Origin: Ignavibacteria bacterium UBA6906
GTDB taxonomy: Bacteria > Bacteroidota > Ignavibacteria > UBA10030 > UBA6906
Reading direction: 5' to 3'
Assembly (NCBI GenBank): GCA_002451155.1
Contig: DKBG01000303.1
Span: forward strand, 1 to 13,676
Length of the DNA: 13,676 bases
A program made the position numbers and the translations under genes. The notes beneath the pieces were generated by a model. It saw nothing but the letters and a program-made list of their open reading frames with translations. It searched no databases and had not been told where the DNA came from. Shown here piece by piece: positions 1 through 9,400 of this stretch. Position 1 is the stretch's first letter; every line of letters starts with the position of its first letter.

Positions 1-126
1 GTTGTCTCGTTCAATGATGCGTCCGTCTCGATTCCGCCTTCGCAGGCGGTGAGGAGAATCCTTTTCGTTCCGGGCGAAGGCCCTCGGCTTCTGGATGAAG
101 CGCCAGCCAGGGGGGCAGAAGAATGA
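1..126 (+). CDS. C-terminal end of an unidentified protein (5' truncated by window edge)
   Basis: Frame 1 is open from the first base to a TGA at 124-126 and gives the last 41 residues of a protein. The peptide includes a segment reading SQAVRRILFVPGEGPRL and ends in an acidic tail, GAEE. The stop overlaps the ATG of the next gene by four bases (ATGA at 123-126). That arrangement is typical of translationally coupled genes, and it is the main reason to believe this is a real gene end. The tail is too short to assign a family. From the neighbours it could be another carbohydrate-active enzyme or a polysaccharide biosynthesis protein, but nothing in the visible residues shows that. Confidence 0.6.
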   Translation, partial: VVSFNDASVSIPPSQAVRRILFVPGEGPRLLDEAPARGAEE

Positions 127-2504
127 AGCCGCTGGCGTCGGTGACGACCTATGCGGTAGAAGAGGGTGCCAGGTTCGTCTCTCGCGAGAGGGTTGTCGGA
201 GCTGCCCCGGGGCAGACGGAATTTCTTTCCCGGTGTCCCGATCACGCAGATCGGTTCGTTCAAATGCTGGTGACGTTTCATTCTCCGGGCTACCCGCTCC
301 AGAACCATTGCCTGTTCGCCAGACAGCGGGACACGACGCTGCCCCGCACGTATGCCAACATGGAATTTGCTCTCGAACCGCCCGGAGTGCGGGTTGGGCC
401 CTGGCCCGGCTGGCGGGGCATTCCTCCGATGCCAGCGGTGGAGTTCAGGACTCGTACGCGTGGCAGCGGGATCCTCACCTTTCAGTACTGGGGGGACGAA
501 TTCCAGACCGGCTGCGTTCGGGCTACTGCAACGCTGCGTCCCGGTCCATCCGAGGAAATTGTCATAACGTCTGTAGATTCCCGGCTGGTGCCCGTATCAA
601 TCGACTATTACTCGATCACGCTCCCTCAAGTTCATCCCGCTCCGCTTGCGGCCGTGGCCCGGCTTGCCGCCCGTCATCCGTGTCTGCTCATACGCCAGGA
701 CTCAATCCCAGCGCTGAAGGCTCCTGCTCCGGGCCGAAGAGCAAGCGCATCCAGAAAGCTCCGCGACCTCCTTGCAAGCTGGGAGCGTCCGCTGGTGAAG
801 ACGTCGGAATCGAAACTCCCCGGCGGACCCGAGGGCCTTTCGTATGAGGACCGGGTTTTGGTCGGGGCGTACCTCGCGCTGGTGGGGGACGATGCGGCTC
901 ATGTGGTCCGAGGCCGGAACGCGTATCTCGACTACGTACGGGTGAGCAGAGAGCCCGGCTTTGAACCTCTTACGATTGATACGCAGTCCGGGGAGGTGCT
1001 GTTCATCCTTTGCGTGGGATACGACTGGCTTTACGCACATCTTTCTGAGACAGAGAGAGACGACGCGCGCCGATGGTTGTTTGAAGTCGCTGACATCTGC
1101 TGGAACCATCTCGGTTATGAAAGGACGGATTTTGCCCAGGCCCATTTTCTCGGATGCGGGCTTGGCCTCCTTGCGTTTTCGCTTCTCTTCCTGGATGAGC
1201 ATCCGAGGTCAAGAGAGTGGGGGGAATATTTCCACGGTGTCGCACGGTTCATCCTTTCAACGCTCCCGCCTGATGGATTCTTCGCGCACGGCATAAATCT
1301 CTGGATATACGAATTCGGGTTTCTTCTTCGCTGGCTGGAGCTTCTGCGCACCGCCGCTGGTATTGACCTCTGGGTTGATGGAGGGTGCCTGACTGCCGCT
1401 TCGAAATTCCGGCTCTCATCAACAAGTCCTGACGGAGTGTACGGGCTCACAATGGGCGACCCACAGTTCCGGATTGGAGGGGACAGCTGGTGTCACTATC
1501 TCATCGCCTCCAGAACTGGAAGCGGCGAAGCACAATGGCTGGGAGACAAGCTGGTTGACCTCCCGGTTGCCGGCGTGGATTTTCGTCATGCCCCGGCACG
1601 GAGAAGAGTATATGAACATCTCTGGGTGGACGACAGGGTCTGCGCACAGGTGCCAGATGGTGCGATCACTACGTTTGATGACGGGGGACAGATCTTTGTC
1701 AGAGGTGCCGCCTCATTGTTCACGTTTCGCTCGGGTCCGCCACTCGGGGAGCATCGGTACAGGGCCGGACTTCTGGGGGCGTACGGGCATGGAGATCCCT
1801 GCAACGGCTCATTTCTTCTGTACGCGGGCGGGACGCTCGCGCTGAGCGGGCCGGGCCCTGTGTACCGCCGGGACACGGGGTTGCAGAACCTCATTTCCAT
1901 CGACGGGAGCGGCCAGCTCGGTGATTCGGTGGTCTGGCTCCCTGACTTTATTCCCCCTGAGCAGTTCCCGCTCAGACCGCTGGTGAGACGGGAAGGAACT
2001 GGAGTTGCAGTCACCTCGAACCTCACCCGATCGTATCTTTCTTTTCTCCAGGTCCGCAACCTGAAGCGCGCACTTTTTGTCGAGCCGGACAGATTTATCG
2101 CCGGCGTCGACGAGTTCGAGCTGACCGGGCCTCGTGATATTCAATGGAACCTCCACTCCTGGGGAGAGTTCCGGCTGATGAAGCATGGTTCGCCGGTGGA
2201 GGTAACGGGCACATTAGCGGATGGATCGGAATTGCGGCTCATCATTTCTGCGCCCTCCGGGGCACTCCCGGAAACCGGGCGTCCTGACTTTGTTCCCGCC
2301 TATCCCAACGACGGTACGCGCGGCTCCTCCTTGCGTGTGAACGTATCGGCGGACAAAGGGCGATTTGTCTGGGTTGTTCTCTTCGCTCCGGAGCCAACAC
2401 CCGTCCTGAAGGAAGTCGAGGGAGGGGAAGTACAGGTTCATTTTCAAGAGGGGTCAGGCCTGCGGTATGACGGGGTCTGGCTCACACAGATGAGCGAACG
2501 GTGA
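123..2504 (+). CDS. Heparinase II/III-like polysaccharide lyase family protein, 793 aa, no signal peptide
   Basis: The protein has the layout of the heparinase II/III superfamily. Residues about 180-440 are helical and look like an alpha/alpha toroid, with signature-like stretches around YDWLYAHLSETERDDA (300-315), QAHFLGCGLGLLAF (339-352) and DGFFAHGINLWIYEFGF (384-400). Residues about 520-760 look like the C-terminal beta-sandwich. A family-typical run at 553-600 contains AYGHGDPCNGSFLLYAGG, then a Gly/Pro/Tyr turn and IDGSGQLG, and WNLHSW follows at 675-680. His556, Asp558 and His678 are plausible metal or structural residues, and Tyr396 is a possible catalytic base. These assignments are inferred by analogy with family layout, not aligned. 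Residues 1-180 are beta-rich and unassigned. The N-terminus (MKPLASVTTYAVEEG) has no hydrophobic core, so it is probably not exported by Sec. The ATG at 123 is preceded by AGGGGGG (109-115) at 7-nt spacing. It overlaps the upstream stop by ATGA and the downstream start by GTGA. Confidence is high for the superfamily and low for the substrate, which could be a uronic-acid glycan. Confidence 0.75.
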   Translation: MKPLASVTTYAVEEGARFVSRERVVGAAPGQTEFLSRCPDHADRFVQMLVTFHSPGYPLQNHCLFARQRDTTLPRTYANMEFALEPPGVRVGPWPGWRGIPPMPAVEFRTRTRGSGILTFQYWGDEFQTGCVRATATLRPGPSEEIVITSVDSRLVPVSIDYYSITLPQVHPAPLAAVARLAARHPCLLIRQDSIPALKAPAPGRRASASRKLRDLLASWERPLVKTSESKLPGGPEGLSYEDRVLVGAYLALVGDDAAHVVRGRNAYLDYVRVSREPGFEPLTIDTQSGEVLFILCVGYDWLYAHLSETERDDARRWLFEVADICWNHLGYERTDFAQAHFLGCGLGLLAFSLLFLDEHPRSREWGEYFHGVARFILSTLPPDGFFAHGINLWIYEFGFLLRWLELLRTAAGIDLWVDGGCLTAASKFRLSSTSPDGVYGLTMGDPQFRIGGDSWCHYLIASRTGSGEAQWLGDKLVDLPVAGVDFRHAPARRRVYEHLWVDDRVCAQVPDGAITTFDDGGQIFVRGAASLFTFRSGPPLGEHRYRAGLLGAYGHGDPCNGSFLLYAGGTLALSGPGPVYRRDTGLQNLISIDGSGQLGDSVVWLPDFIPPEQFPLRPLVRREGTGVAVTSNLTRSYLSFLQVRNLKRALFVEPDRFIAGVDEFELTGPRDIQWNLHSWGEFRLMKHGSPVEVTGTLADGSELRLIISAPSGALPETGRPDFVPAYPNDGTRGSSLRVNVSADKGRFVWVVLFAPEPTPVLKEVEGGEVQVHFQEGSGLRYDGVWLTQMSER

Positions 2505-4921
2505 AACGCCGACTGGACACACTCGTGGATCAGGGCTGCTGGATTTCCAACGATCGGGTGTACGCGTTTTGCTCAGCCGGGCGGGGGGTGACGGAAATCG
2601 GTTATCACGGCCGTCAGCCGGTGAGCCGCAACTCCCGGGTTCTGAGCGGCGCAACGGGGGTGCTCCAGTTCGCGTTTCTCCTCCCGGACGGAGCACGCGT
2701 TCCCGTGCGCTTTGGCGAGACTGACTGGTCTCCAGGATCAATCCGGGCCACCGTGACTGCCGGTGCGAATGAAGCGCGTCTGCGCCTGCGGCCGGATGGC
2801 CGGCGCCTCTGCGTTCAGGTTGCCGCAGAGCTCGAGGCGGGGGCGAGATTTGTGCTGTCTGTCGCGAAGACCGCGCTCTTCACCGATGTCCATGGTGAAC
2901 GGACGTGGGCGGAGCCCGCCGTCGACAGAACCCACCTCTTCCTGGCCGCTCGCGACCGAATCAACCTTGTCCCCTGGTTGTCCCGGAGAGGTCCGTATGC
3001 GGGTGATTTCCTCATCCCGGAGCCGGTTCGCCGCGTGATCTTCTCCTCGCTCAAACGGTCCGGAGAGGCAAAACTTGCGGACCTCAAACCGGAATTCCGG
3101 ACAATCGATATCCCATTGTACGATGCGGGGATCTTCATTCGTGCGGGAGGACGGGGATTTCAGTGTGAGGAACGGGAAATCAGCTGGGACTTTACGCTCG
3201 CGGCGGGGGATGTTCCGTCTGTTGCGTCAACCTTTGCAGTTGAATTCGCGGATCTGGAGGGAGGATTCCCAATTCCGGAAGTGTTCGCCGAAGAGACCCC
3301 TGATGAGGATCCCGGAGACCCGGGGCAGTTGCTGCGACTATCTCTGGAGCACTATCCCGCGTGGGAAGAATTCATTCCCACAGTCCCGGCCCTCGTCAGG
3401 TCCTCTCTGGTGAGGGATCTTGGCATGCCGCGAGCTTGTCCGGGACGGTATTACTGGATCTGGACCTGGGACGCCCTCGTGACGGCGAATGAGGCGCTCA
3501 GGTGGGGTGACATGGAGATTGCCCGGTCAACGCTTACGTTCATCAACACGCATAGAGATGATGATGGACGCATCCCGGCACGGTGGACCCGCGCTCTTTT
3601 GCCGATGGACACACCCGGGGCAGGCAGTCTGGATTTTCTCCTCGCATCGCTCGCTCATGAGTCCGCCCTGGAATCTCAGTCCCTGGATCTGCTCAGCCAG
3701 GTCTACCCTGATCTCGTCCGGACCTTTGAAGGAGCCGAGGATGGACTTCGGAAGGAGGGATTCGTGCCGGGAGAAGGATTCTACCCTGATCTGCCGGGCG
3801 AATTCGGACGGACGGAGGAGAGCGCCGTTTGCATGGAGACCGGGAGCTGGTATGTATTCTGCAGAATACTTGAACAGACCGCGCGGTCTCTCGCAGACGA
3901 ACATCTCAGCATCAGGGCAGGGGAATGTGCGGAATCCGTTCAAGCGCGGTTCGACAAACACTTCTGGGACAGGGAGACCGGATTCTGGGTCGACTCGTTC
4001 GACCCGCGCTCGAAGAAACGGAGCACCCGGCATCCATTGTTTTCTCTTCTCTTCCTTCACTCCCCACTCGGCTACGCGCTGATCAGGCGGCAGGTCAAAC
4101 CCGCAGCAGCGTTCATTGCGGGCAGCCTGGTAAGCCCTCACGGCATCAGGTCGCTGCCGCTGCAGGAGGCCGGGGCAGGCGGCGAGCCAATTCTGGACGC
4201 GTGGTACCCGTACTGGGATAGTGCTGCGCTCAAAATCCTTCGCCGGGCGGGCAATGCGGATGATATTCTCAAGTGGCTCGGACGCAGCGAAGAGGTGCTC
4301 GCGGCCCTCGGGTATTGCCCCGAGTTCCTCGAGCTCAAAGGGTTTCGCGAGGGGAGCGCCGACGCCTGGCATCGTCATGGTGCGGCGTCAAACCTGAACT
4401 GTGTGACCGGCTGGATGAGGGCGGTGCGTGAAGGGGTCTTTGGCCTGGAATTCGACCCGGGGGGTATTACTCACATTCCCCTGGCCCTTCCGCTCGGGCG
4501 TCTCTCGCTCAAAGGATTCCGGTGGCGGGGTGGGACATGGACCGCTGAACTGTATTATGGAGGGCCGTTCGCAAGCTCCATGATCGTGGATGGGGAACCG
4601 CTGGCGGGTCTGATGAAAATTCCCATCCAGTATGCCGGTCCCGGTGAGCACAGTCTCGAAATCCACTACGGCACTACTCAACCGGATCTCACGGTCATAG
4701 ATCTCGTGAACGCTGAAGTACACGGGATCAGGCGATCTGCGGAAAGCCTTGAGCTCGAAATTGTTGCGCTGGGCGCGGTTGACGGCTCCTTTTTCTCTGC
4801 GGCTCGGCCGTCGGTCGAAGTTGATGGGGCAAATGTGCGATCGGACTGGAGTCGTGAGACCGGTGAAGGTCAGTTCTTCTTCAATCTTCCCGGAGCCCGC
4901 ACTCTCCGGCTCATGCATTAG
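2501..4921 (+). CDS. Six-hairpin glycosidase-like protein, 806 aa (GH63/GH37/amylo-glucosidase-type fold)
   Basis: Residues about 1-260 form a beta-rich N-terminal domain, residues about 280-650 look like an (alpha/alpha)6 barrel, and a beta-rich C-terminal part runs to residue 806. The barrel begins with YYWIWTWDALVTANEAL (317-333), a W-x-WD motif like those in trehalase/GH63-type hydrolases. It continues through helical repeats with conserved-looking turns at METGSWYVF (445-453), HFWDRETGFWVDSFD (487-501), SPHGIRSLPLQ (545-555) and DAWYPYWDSAALKIL (566-580). Asp324, Glu446 or Asp573 could be catalytic, but I cannot say which. No signal peptide is visible. The start is GTG at 2501, overlapping the previous stop as GTGA, with only a weak upstream Shine-Dalgarno, so translation probably depends on ribosomes finishing the lyase-like gene. 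The pairing suggests sequential action on one glycan, with the lyase-like protein opening the chain and this enzyme trimming it. It ends 51 bp from a convergent gene. The fold call is fairly secure and the substrate is unknown. Confidence 0.7.
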   Translation: MKRRLDTLVDQGCWISNDRVYAFCSAGRGVTEIGYHGRQPVSRNSRVLSGATGVLQFAFLLPDGARVPVRFGETDWSPGSIRATVTAGANEARLRLRPDGRRLCVQVAAELEAGARFVLSVAKTALFTDVHGERTWAEPAVDRTHLFLAARDRINLVPWLSRRGPYAGDFLIPEPVRRVIFSSLKRSGEAKLADLKPEFRTIDIPLYDAGIFIRAGGRGFQCEEREISWDFTLAAGDVPSVASTFAVEFADLEGGFPIPEVFAEETPDEDPGDPGQLLRLSLEHYPAWEEFIPTVPALVRSSLVRDLGMPRACPGRYYWIWTWDALVTANEALRWGDMEIARSTLTFINTHRDDDGRIPARWTRALLPMDTPGAGSLDFLLASLAHESALESQSLDLLSQVYPDLVRTFEGAEDGLRKEGFVPGEGFYPDLPGEFGRTEESAVCMETGSWYVFCRILEQTARSLADEHLSIRAGECAESVQARFDKHFWDRETGFWVDSFDPRSKKRSTRHPLFSLLFLHSPLGYALIRRQVKPAAAFIAGSLVSPHGIRSLPLQEAGAGGEPILDAWYPYWDSAALKILRRAGNADDILKWLGRSEEVLAALGYCPEFLELKGFREGSADAWHRHGAASNLNCVTGWMRAVREGVFGLEFDPGGITHIPLALPLGRLSLKGFRWRGGTWTAELYYGGPFASSMIVDGEPLAGLMKIPIQYAGPGEHSLEIHYGTTQPDLTVIDLVNAEVHGIRRSAESLELEIVALGAVDGSFFSAARPSVEVDGANVRSDWSRETGEGQFFFNLPGARTLRLMH

Positions 4922-4972
4922 GATGTTGCCCCCCTGGCGGACACCCTTCTCCCTCGCCGGCCCGGGACTTCT

Positions 4973-6478
4973 TCAATCTCCCTGGAGACCGGCCCCTTCG
5001 TCACCGGGAGCCAGCTCGACTTCAAGAGTTGTCCAACCGTCTTTGGCGACCGCCACCTCCTTCAGGATTCGAGGACGGTATCCTGCACTCTGGATCAGGA
5101 CTGTGTGTCTTCCGGGGGCAAGCAGCCGCCAAAATCGTCCGGTGGAGGGATCGGTTGTTCTGCGGACGAGATCCTCTGTTTCGATCAGGGGGAATCGGAC
5201 TGTCGCCGGGAGCGGTTTCCTCGACCCGCGCGACACAACCCGCAGGGCGAGGCCCGGGCCGCCAGCGCGACTCAGGATATAGTGCGCGCCTGCGAGGTTC
5301 GTCGTGACAAGGCCAGCCACTTCTTCAGGTGGAAAGAATGATGCCCCCAGCCCGACTTCAACGACGAAATCAAATGTGCCCATGGTGCCATAGAGCCAGG
5401 GGTACGACTGCCCGACGGTACCGGCCCCGTATTCAGCTTTGTACGACGTATCGCCTTCCATGGTTTTGACCGATGCCGCAAGACCCTCCGCAATTTCTCT
5501 CAGGAGGGCGTCATCGGGGGCTTTGCGACCCCGCCAATCCCAGGGGAAGTACACCACTTCTCCCTGACTATGGTAGGTGACCGATAGCAGGAATCGCTCC
5601 TGTTCGGCCAACCCTTTCAGCGCACGGTTCTCCGATTCCGAAAAAGGGTATTCCCCCCGAAACCGTTCGCTCGCCGGATCTTCACTCCCTCCAAATGCCC
5701 AGTTGAAATCGTAGTTTCGGTTGACATCGACCCCTTCGGGAAATTCGTACAGGATGCCGTTTCCGTTGGTGTCATGCGTATTCTTCCGCCAGCGGGGGTC
5801 GATTCCGGCGGTCACGACGGTGTGGCCGTCGACGTTGAGCACGGGAATAATGAAGATCTCGTACTCATTCATCCACGCCGTCGTCCGTTTGTCCCTGCCG
5901 TACTGCCTCACGAGGCTTGTCATCAGCGCAACGCAAATCTCCGCGCCCATCAGCTCATCGGCATGATGACAGCCCGTAAACAGGACTCGAGGCCGGTCAC
6001 GCGACGTGCCCGCGTTGCCAGACAGCTTGAACACATAGATTGGTCGCTTTTCCTGCGTGGTTGATCCGATCTGTATCCTGGTGATCAACGATGGATGGTC
6101 CCGAATGAGGGCGTCACCCTCCTGTATGATCTCCCCGTACGTGTGGTACACGTCGGATAATTGTAACGACGGGCCATACAGCGCCCTCTTATAGAGTGTG
6201 CGGATGCTCGAATCCTTCATCAGCACCCTGAATGAATATCCCCTCTCTCTGAGCAAAGCGGTTTCCGCTTCGGTGGCCAGCATGAGACCCCTGCCGCGCA
6301 CGAGAGAGGCGACCGCGGCGTCCCGCTGCCCTCCGAGGAGAGGAACAACAGTGTCGAGGTCACGCCGGGAAAGCGAATCAAACTGGAGCAAACAGACGGG
6401 GTGACGCTGGTCCTGCCCTGCCCCGGACGTGGGTAGGCAGAGCAGGGCGCAGAGGAGCAAGTGAAGTCGCTTGATCAT
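4973..6478 (-). CDS. Secreted M14-family zinc carboxypeptidase, 501 aa
   Basis: This is a metallocarboxypeptidase of peptidase family M14, which removes C-terminal residues from peptides or related amide substrates. Residues 1-22 form a signal peptide (MIKRLHLLLCALLCLPTSGAG). Residues about 27-100 resemble the short N-terminal domain common in bacterial M14 enzymes. The catalytic domain runs about 105-405. It contains the zinc-binding HxxE within HHADE (His172, Glu175), the third zinc ligand His303 in TYHSQGE, the substrate-binding Asn253-Arg254 in DVNRNYDF, the NVDG element (215-218) and the catalytic Glu374 in DFVVEVG. All key residues are present, so the enzyme is probably active. Residues about 408-490 form a beta-rich transthyretin/carboxypeptidase-regulatory-like domain (TVRFPL, PGRHTVLIQSAGY), as in carboxypeptidase D-type M14 proteins. 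It starts 16 bp after the propeller-phosphatase gene with no clear ribosome site, so it probably shares that transcript. A periplasmic or extracellular location is expected. Confidence 0.9.
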   Translation of the reverse strand: MIKRLHLLLCALLCLPTSGAGQDQRHPVCLLQFDSLSRRDLDTVVPLLGGQRDAAVASLVRGRGLMLATEAETALLRERGYSFRVLMKDSSIRTLYKRALYGPSLQLSDVYHTYGEIIQEGDALIRDHPSLITRIQIGSTTQEKRPIYVFKLSGNAGTSRDRPRVLFTGCHHADELMGAEICVALMTSLVRQYGRDKRTTAWMNEYEIFIIPVLNVDGHTVVTAGIDPRWRKNTHDTNGNGILYEFPEGVDVNRNYDFNWAFGGSEDPASERFRGEYPFSESENRALKGLAEQERFLLSVTYHSQGEVVYFPWDWRGRKAPDDALLREIAEGLAASVKTMEGDTSYKAEYGAGTVGQSYPWLYGTMGTFDFVVEVGLGASFFPPEEVAGLVTTNLAGAHYILSRAGGPGLALRVVSRGSRKPLPATVRFPLIETEDLVRRTTDPSTGRFWRLLAPGRHTVLIQSAGYRPRILKEVAVAKDGWTTLEVELAPGDEGAGLQGD

Positions 6479-6494
6479 GAAGTGGCCCGGATAT

Positions 6495-9400
6495 TTATGT
6501 TAGAAGTTTCACGACGACAATCGACATATCGTCGTGCTGTGGGACGGAGCTGGTGAACGAGCGGACATCGTCCAAGACTGCATCCCTGATGGCGCGAGCG
6601 GAGAGGTTGGCAGTGTCCAGAGAACGGAGGAGGGTGACGAGGCGCTCTTCTCCGTAGAGATCCCGGGAGCGATTCTGGGCTTCGACAATCCCGTCAGTCT
6701 GGAACAGAAGCACATCGCCGGGGCTGACGGTGACCTCCCGGACAGCGTAGGTGGTATGCTCCGTCATGCCGAGAGGATGTGTCGAACCCTCCGGGTCGAG
6801 GCTGACGACGGTCTGCCCGGACAGCAAGAGGGGTTTGTTGAGGCCAGCGTTGGCGAAACCGAGTCTGCTGTTCTCGCGGTCAATTACCGCGATGCATGCC
6901 GCTGTAAACACGTCCCGGTCTGTTTTGCGGAAGAGGAGCCGGTTCGTTCTCTCCAGGCATTCGTTGATCGGCCTGCCCGCCGTGAGTTCCGTGTTGATGA
7001 TCCCGCTGGCAAGAACTGCGGTCATCGCACCTCTCATTGCCTTTCCCGAAACGTCTCCCACCATGATTCCGAATGGCCTCTCTTCATCAGCAAAGTAGTC
7101 GAAAAAGTCTCCCCCTACTTCGTTTGCCGGGATGCAGATCCCGGAGACATCCAGTCCGGGTACGCGTGGATCCTCATGCGGCATGATTGTCATCTGTGCC
7201 TCATGTGCGGCATGCAGTTCCGCTCTCATCCGAACAGCGCGGAGCCGTCTGCGGTAGACGGTCAGCGCGAGCAGGCAGAGCGCTGCAACGGTGAAAAGGA
7301 GAAACCCCCAGGTTCGCCAGAACGGGGGCTGGATAATTACCGTCACGCGCGTGCCAGTCCTGTTCCAGACGCCGTCACTGTTTGAGCCGATCACGCGGAA
7401 AGTGTACGATCCGGCGGGCAATGTCGTGTAGGTTGCATGGCGGTTGGAGGAGGTTGTCCGGATCCACCCTTCGTCGAGCCCCTCCATCATGTAGGCGTAC
7501 AGGTTCTCCTCCGGAGAGGTATAGTCGAGGGCGGCAAACTCAAAGGAGAAGAAGTAGTCCCGGTGAGACAGAGAAATTTCTCTGATGTACGCGAGGGGTT
7601 GTCCGAAATCGACAGGTTCGTTCAACTTCCTGAATGCCGTGAGAGCGATCGGCGGGATATACGGGTTGTCCCTGATCTTTTCGGGGACAAACGCATTGAA
7701 ACCGTTGATTCCCCCGAAGAACATCTCTCCCGATCGACTCTTGAAGTAGGCTCCGGCGTTGAACTCGCGCTCCTGGAGTCCGTCCCTGACGGCATAGTTT
7801 CTGAAGGTAGTCTCACGCGGATTAAACTTGCAGATCCCGTTGTTGGAGCTCAGCCAGAGGTTCCGCCGGGAGTCTTCCAGAATGCCGTAGATGGCGTCGC
7901 CGGGGAGGCCGTCTTTTTCTCCGTACCAGGAGAACAATCCGGAAGCAGGGTCATATCTGTTCAGGCCGCCACCCCACGTTGCTATCCAGATCACTCCGCT
8001 GCTGTCCTGGTACACGCAGAAGACGAAGTTGTTGCTTAGCCCTCCAGGCTGGAGGGGCTCGGCAGAAAACCGGGTGAATATTCCTGTTCCATGGTCGAAG
8101 CGGTTCAGTCCACCTCCGTGGGTCCCAACCCAGAGGAAGCCCGACCTGTCCTCATAGAGGGCTCTGACGAAATCGCTGCTGATGCTGGTGGAATCGCGAG
8201 GACTGTGCCGGAAGTGAGAAAACCGCCCCTCTCTCCAGCGACTCGGGTCGATCCTGTCAAGACCGCCGCCATACGTCCCGATCCAGAGGAGGCCTTCCCG
8301 GTCCAGATACAGTGCCCGGATCTCGTTATGGCTGATGCTGCCGGAGTCAGCGTTGTCGTGGAGAAATCTGGTGAACAGCCCCGTTCGAGGATCGAGCCGG
8401 CAGACTCCCCCGCCGTTCGTACCCACCCAGATCGCCCCTGTTCCGTCACCGAGAACATTTCGAACAATATCGCTGCTCAGGGTTCTGGGATTCGCCGGAG
8501 TCGAACGGTAAAAAGTGAATTGATTTCGTTTTCGGTCAAATCGATTGAGACCGCCTCCGTGCGTCCCGAGCCAGAGAATTCCTTCCGAATCTTCGAAGAT
8601 GCTCCACACTATCTCCTGGTTGAGGCTGTTTGATGTCTCGGGGTCCGCGCGGTAGTGGACGAACGGTTTCCTGCGGGTGTCAACCTTGTTGACTCCGCCG
8701 CCATATGTCCCGACCCAGAGCAGCCCTGACCGGTCCTGGAACAATGATCGTATTTCATTGTAGCTGAGGCTCGAAGGGTCTCTGGGGTCGTGGATATACC
8801 TCTGAAATGTTTCGCCCGTCCTGTCAAAGAGGTTCAGCCCTCCGCCGTTGGTTCCGACCCAGAATGACCCGGAGGAGTCTTCAAACATGACATACACTTC
8901 GTTGCTGCTGAGGCTTCGGGGATTTTCAGGATCATGAACGTAATGGCGGAAGGAGAGGTTGCGGGATGATCCGTCCCTACGGATTGCCCGGTTCAGACCT
9001 TCGTCGGTTCCAACCCAGAGCGTGCCTGACCTGTCTTCATACAGAGAACGTACGACACTGTTGCTCAGCGACGTCCTGTCAGATGGATCGTGGCGGTAGG
9101 AGCGGAATCGGGGACCGGGGTCGTTCAGCGCATCCGCTGCCAGGCAATATAATCCGCCGTTGGTTCCGACCCAGAGTGTCCCATCGTGATCCTGGAGTAG
9201 AGATCTGATCGTGTCATTCCCCAGACCCGATGGGTCGGACGGGTCCTGGTGATACCTGATGAATCGTGCGGTGGTGTCAGTGCCTGGTGTCAGCACGACT
9301 CTGTTCAGGCCGCGCGAAGTTCCGACCCAGATCGTTCCATCCCTGTCCTGGCAAATGGCGGTGATGATATCATTGCTGATGGACGTCGAGTCATCCGGTG

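Noticed and set aside
3527..4378. A 283-codon - strand open frame opposite the glycosidase-like gene
   Set aside because: It is a shadow of the conserved six-hairpin coding sequence, and the + strand frame carries the recognisable motifs.
4922..4972. Terminator search between the convergent glycosidase and carboxypeptidase genes
   Set aside because: The 51 bp are C-rich without a good stem and T run on either strand.
6534..7385. A 283-codon + strand open frame opposite the sensor phosphatase gene
   Set aside because: It lies entirely antisense to the conserved SpoIIE and Y_Y_Y coding sequence and its peptide resembles no family. GC-rich codon bias opens the antisense frame.
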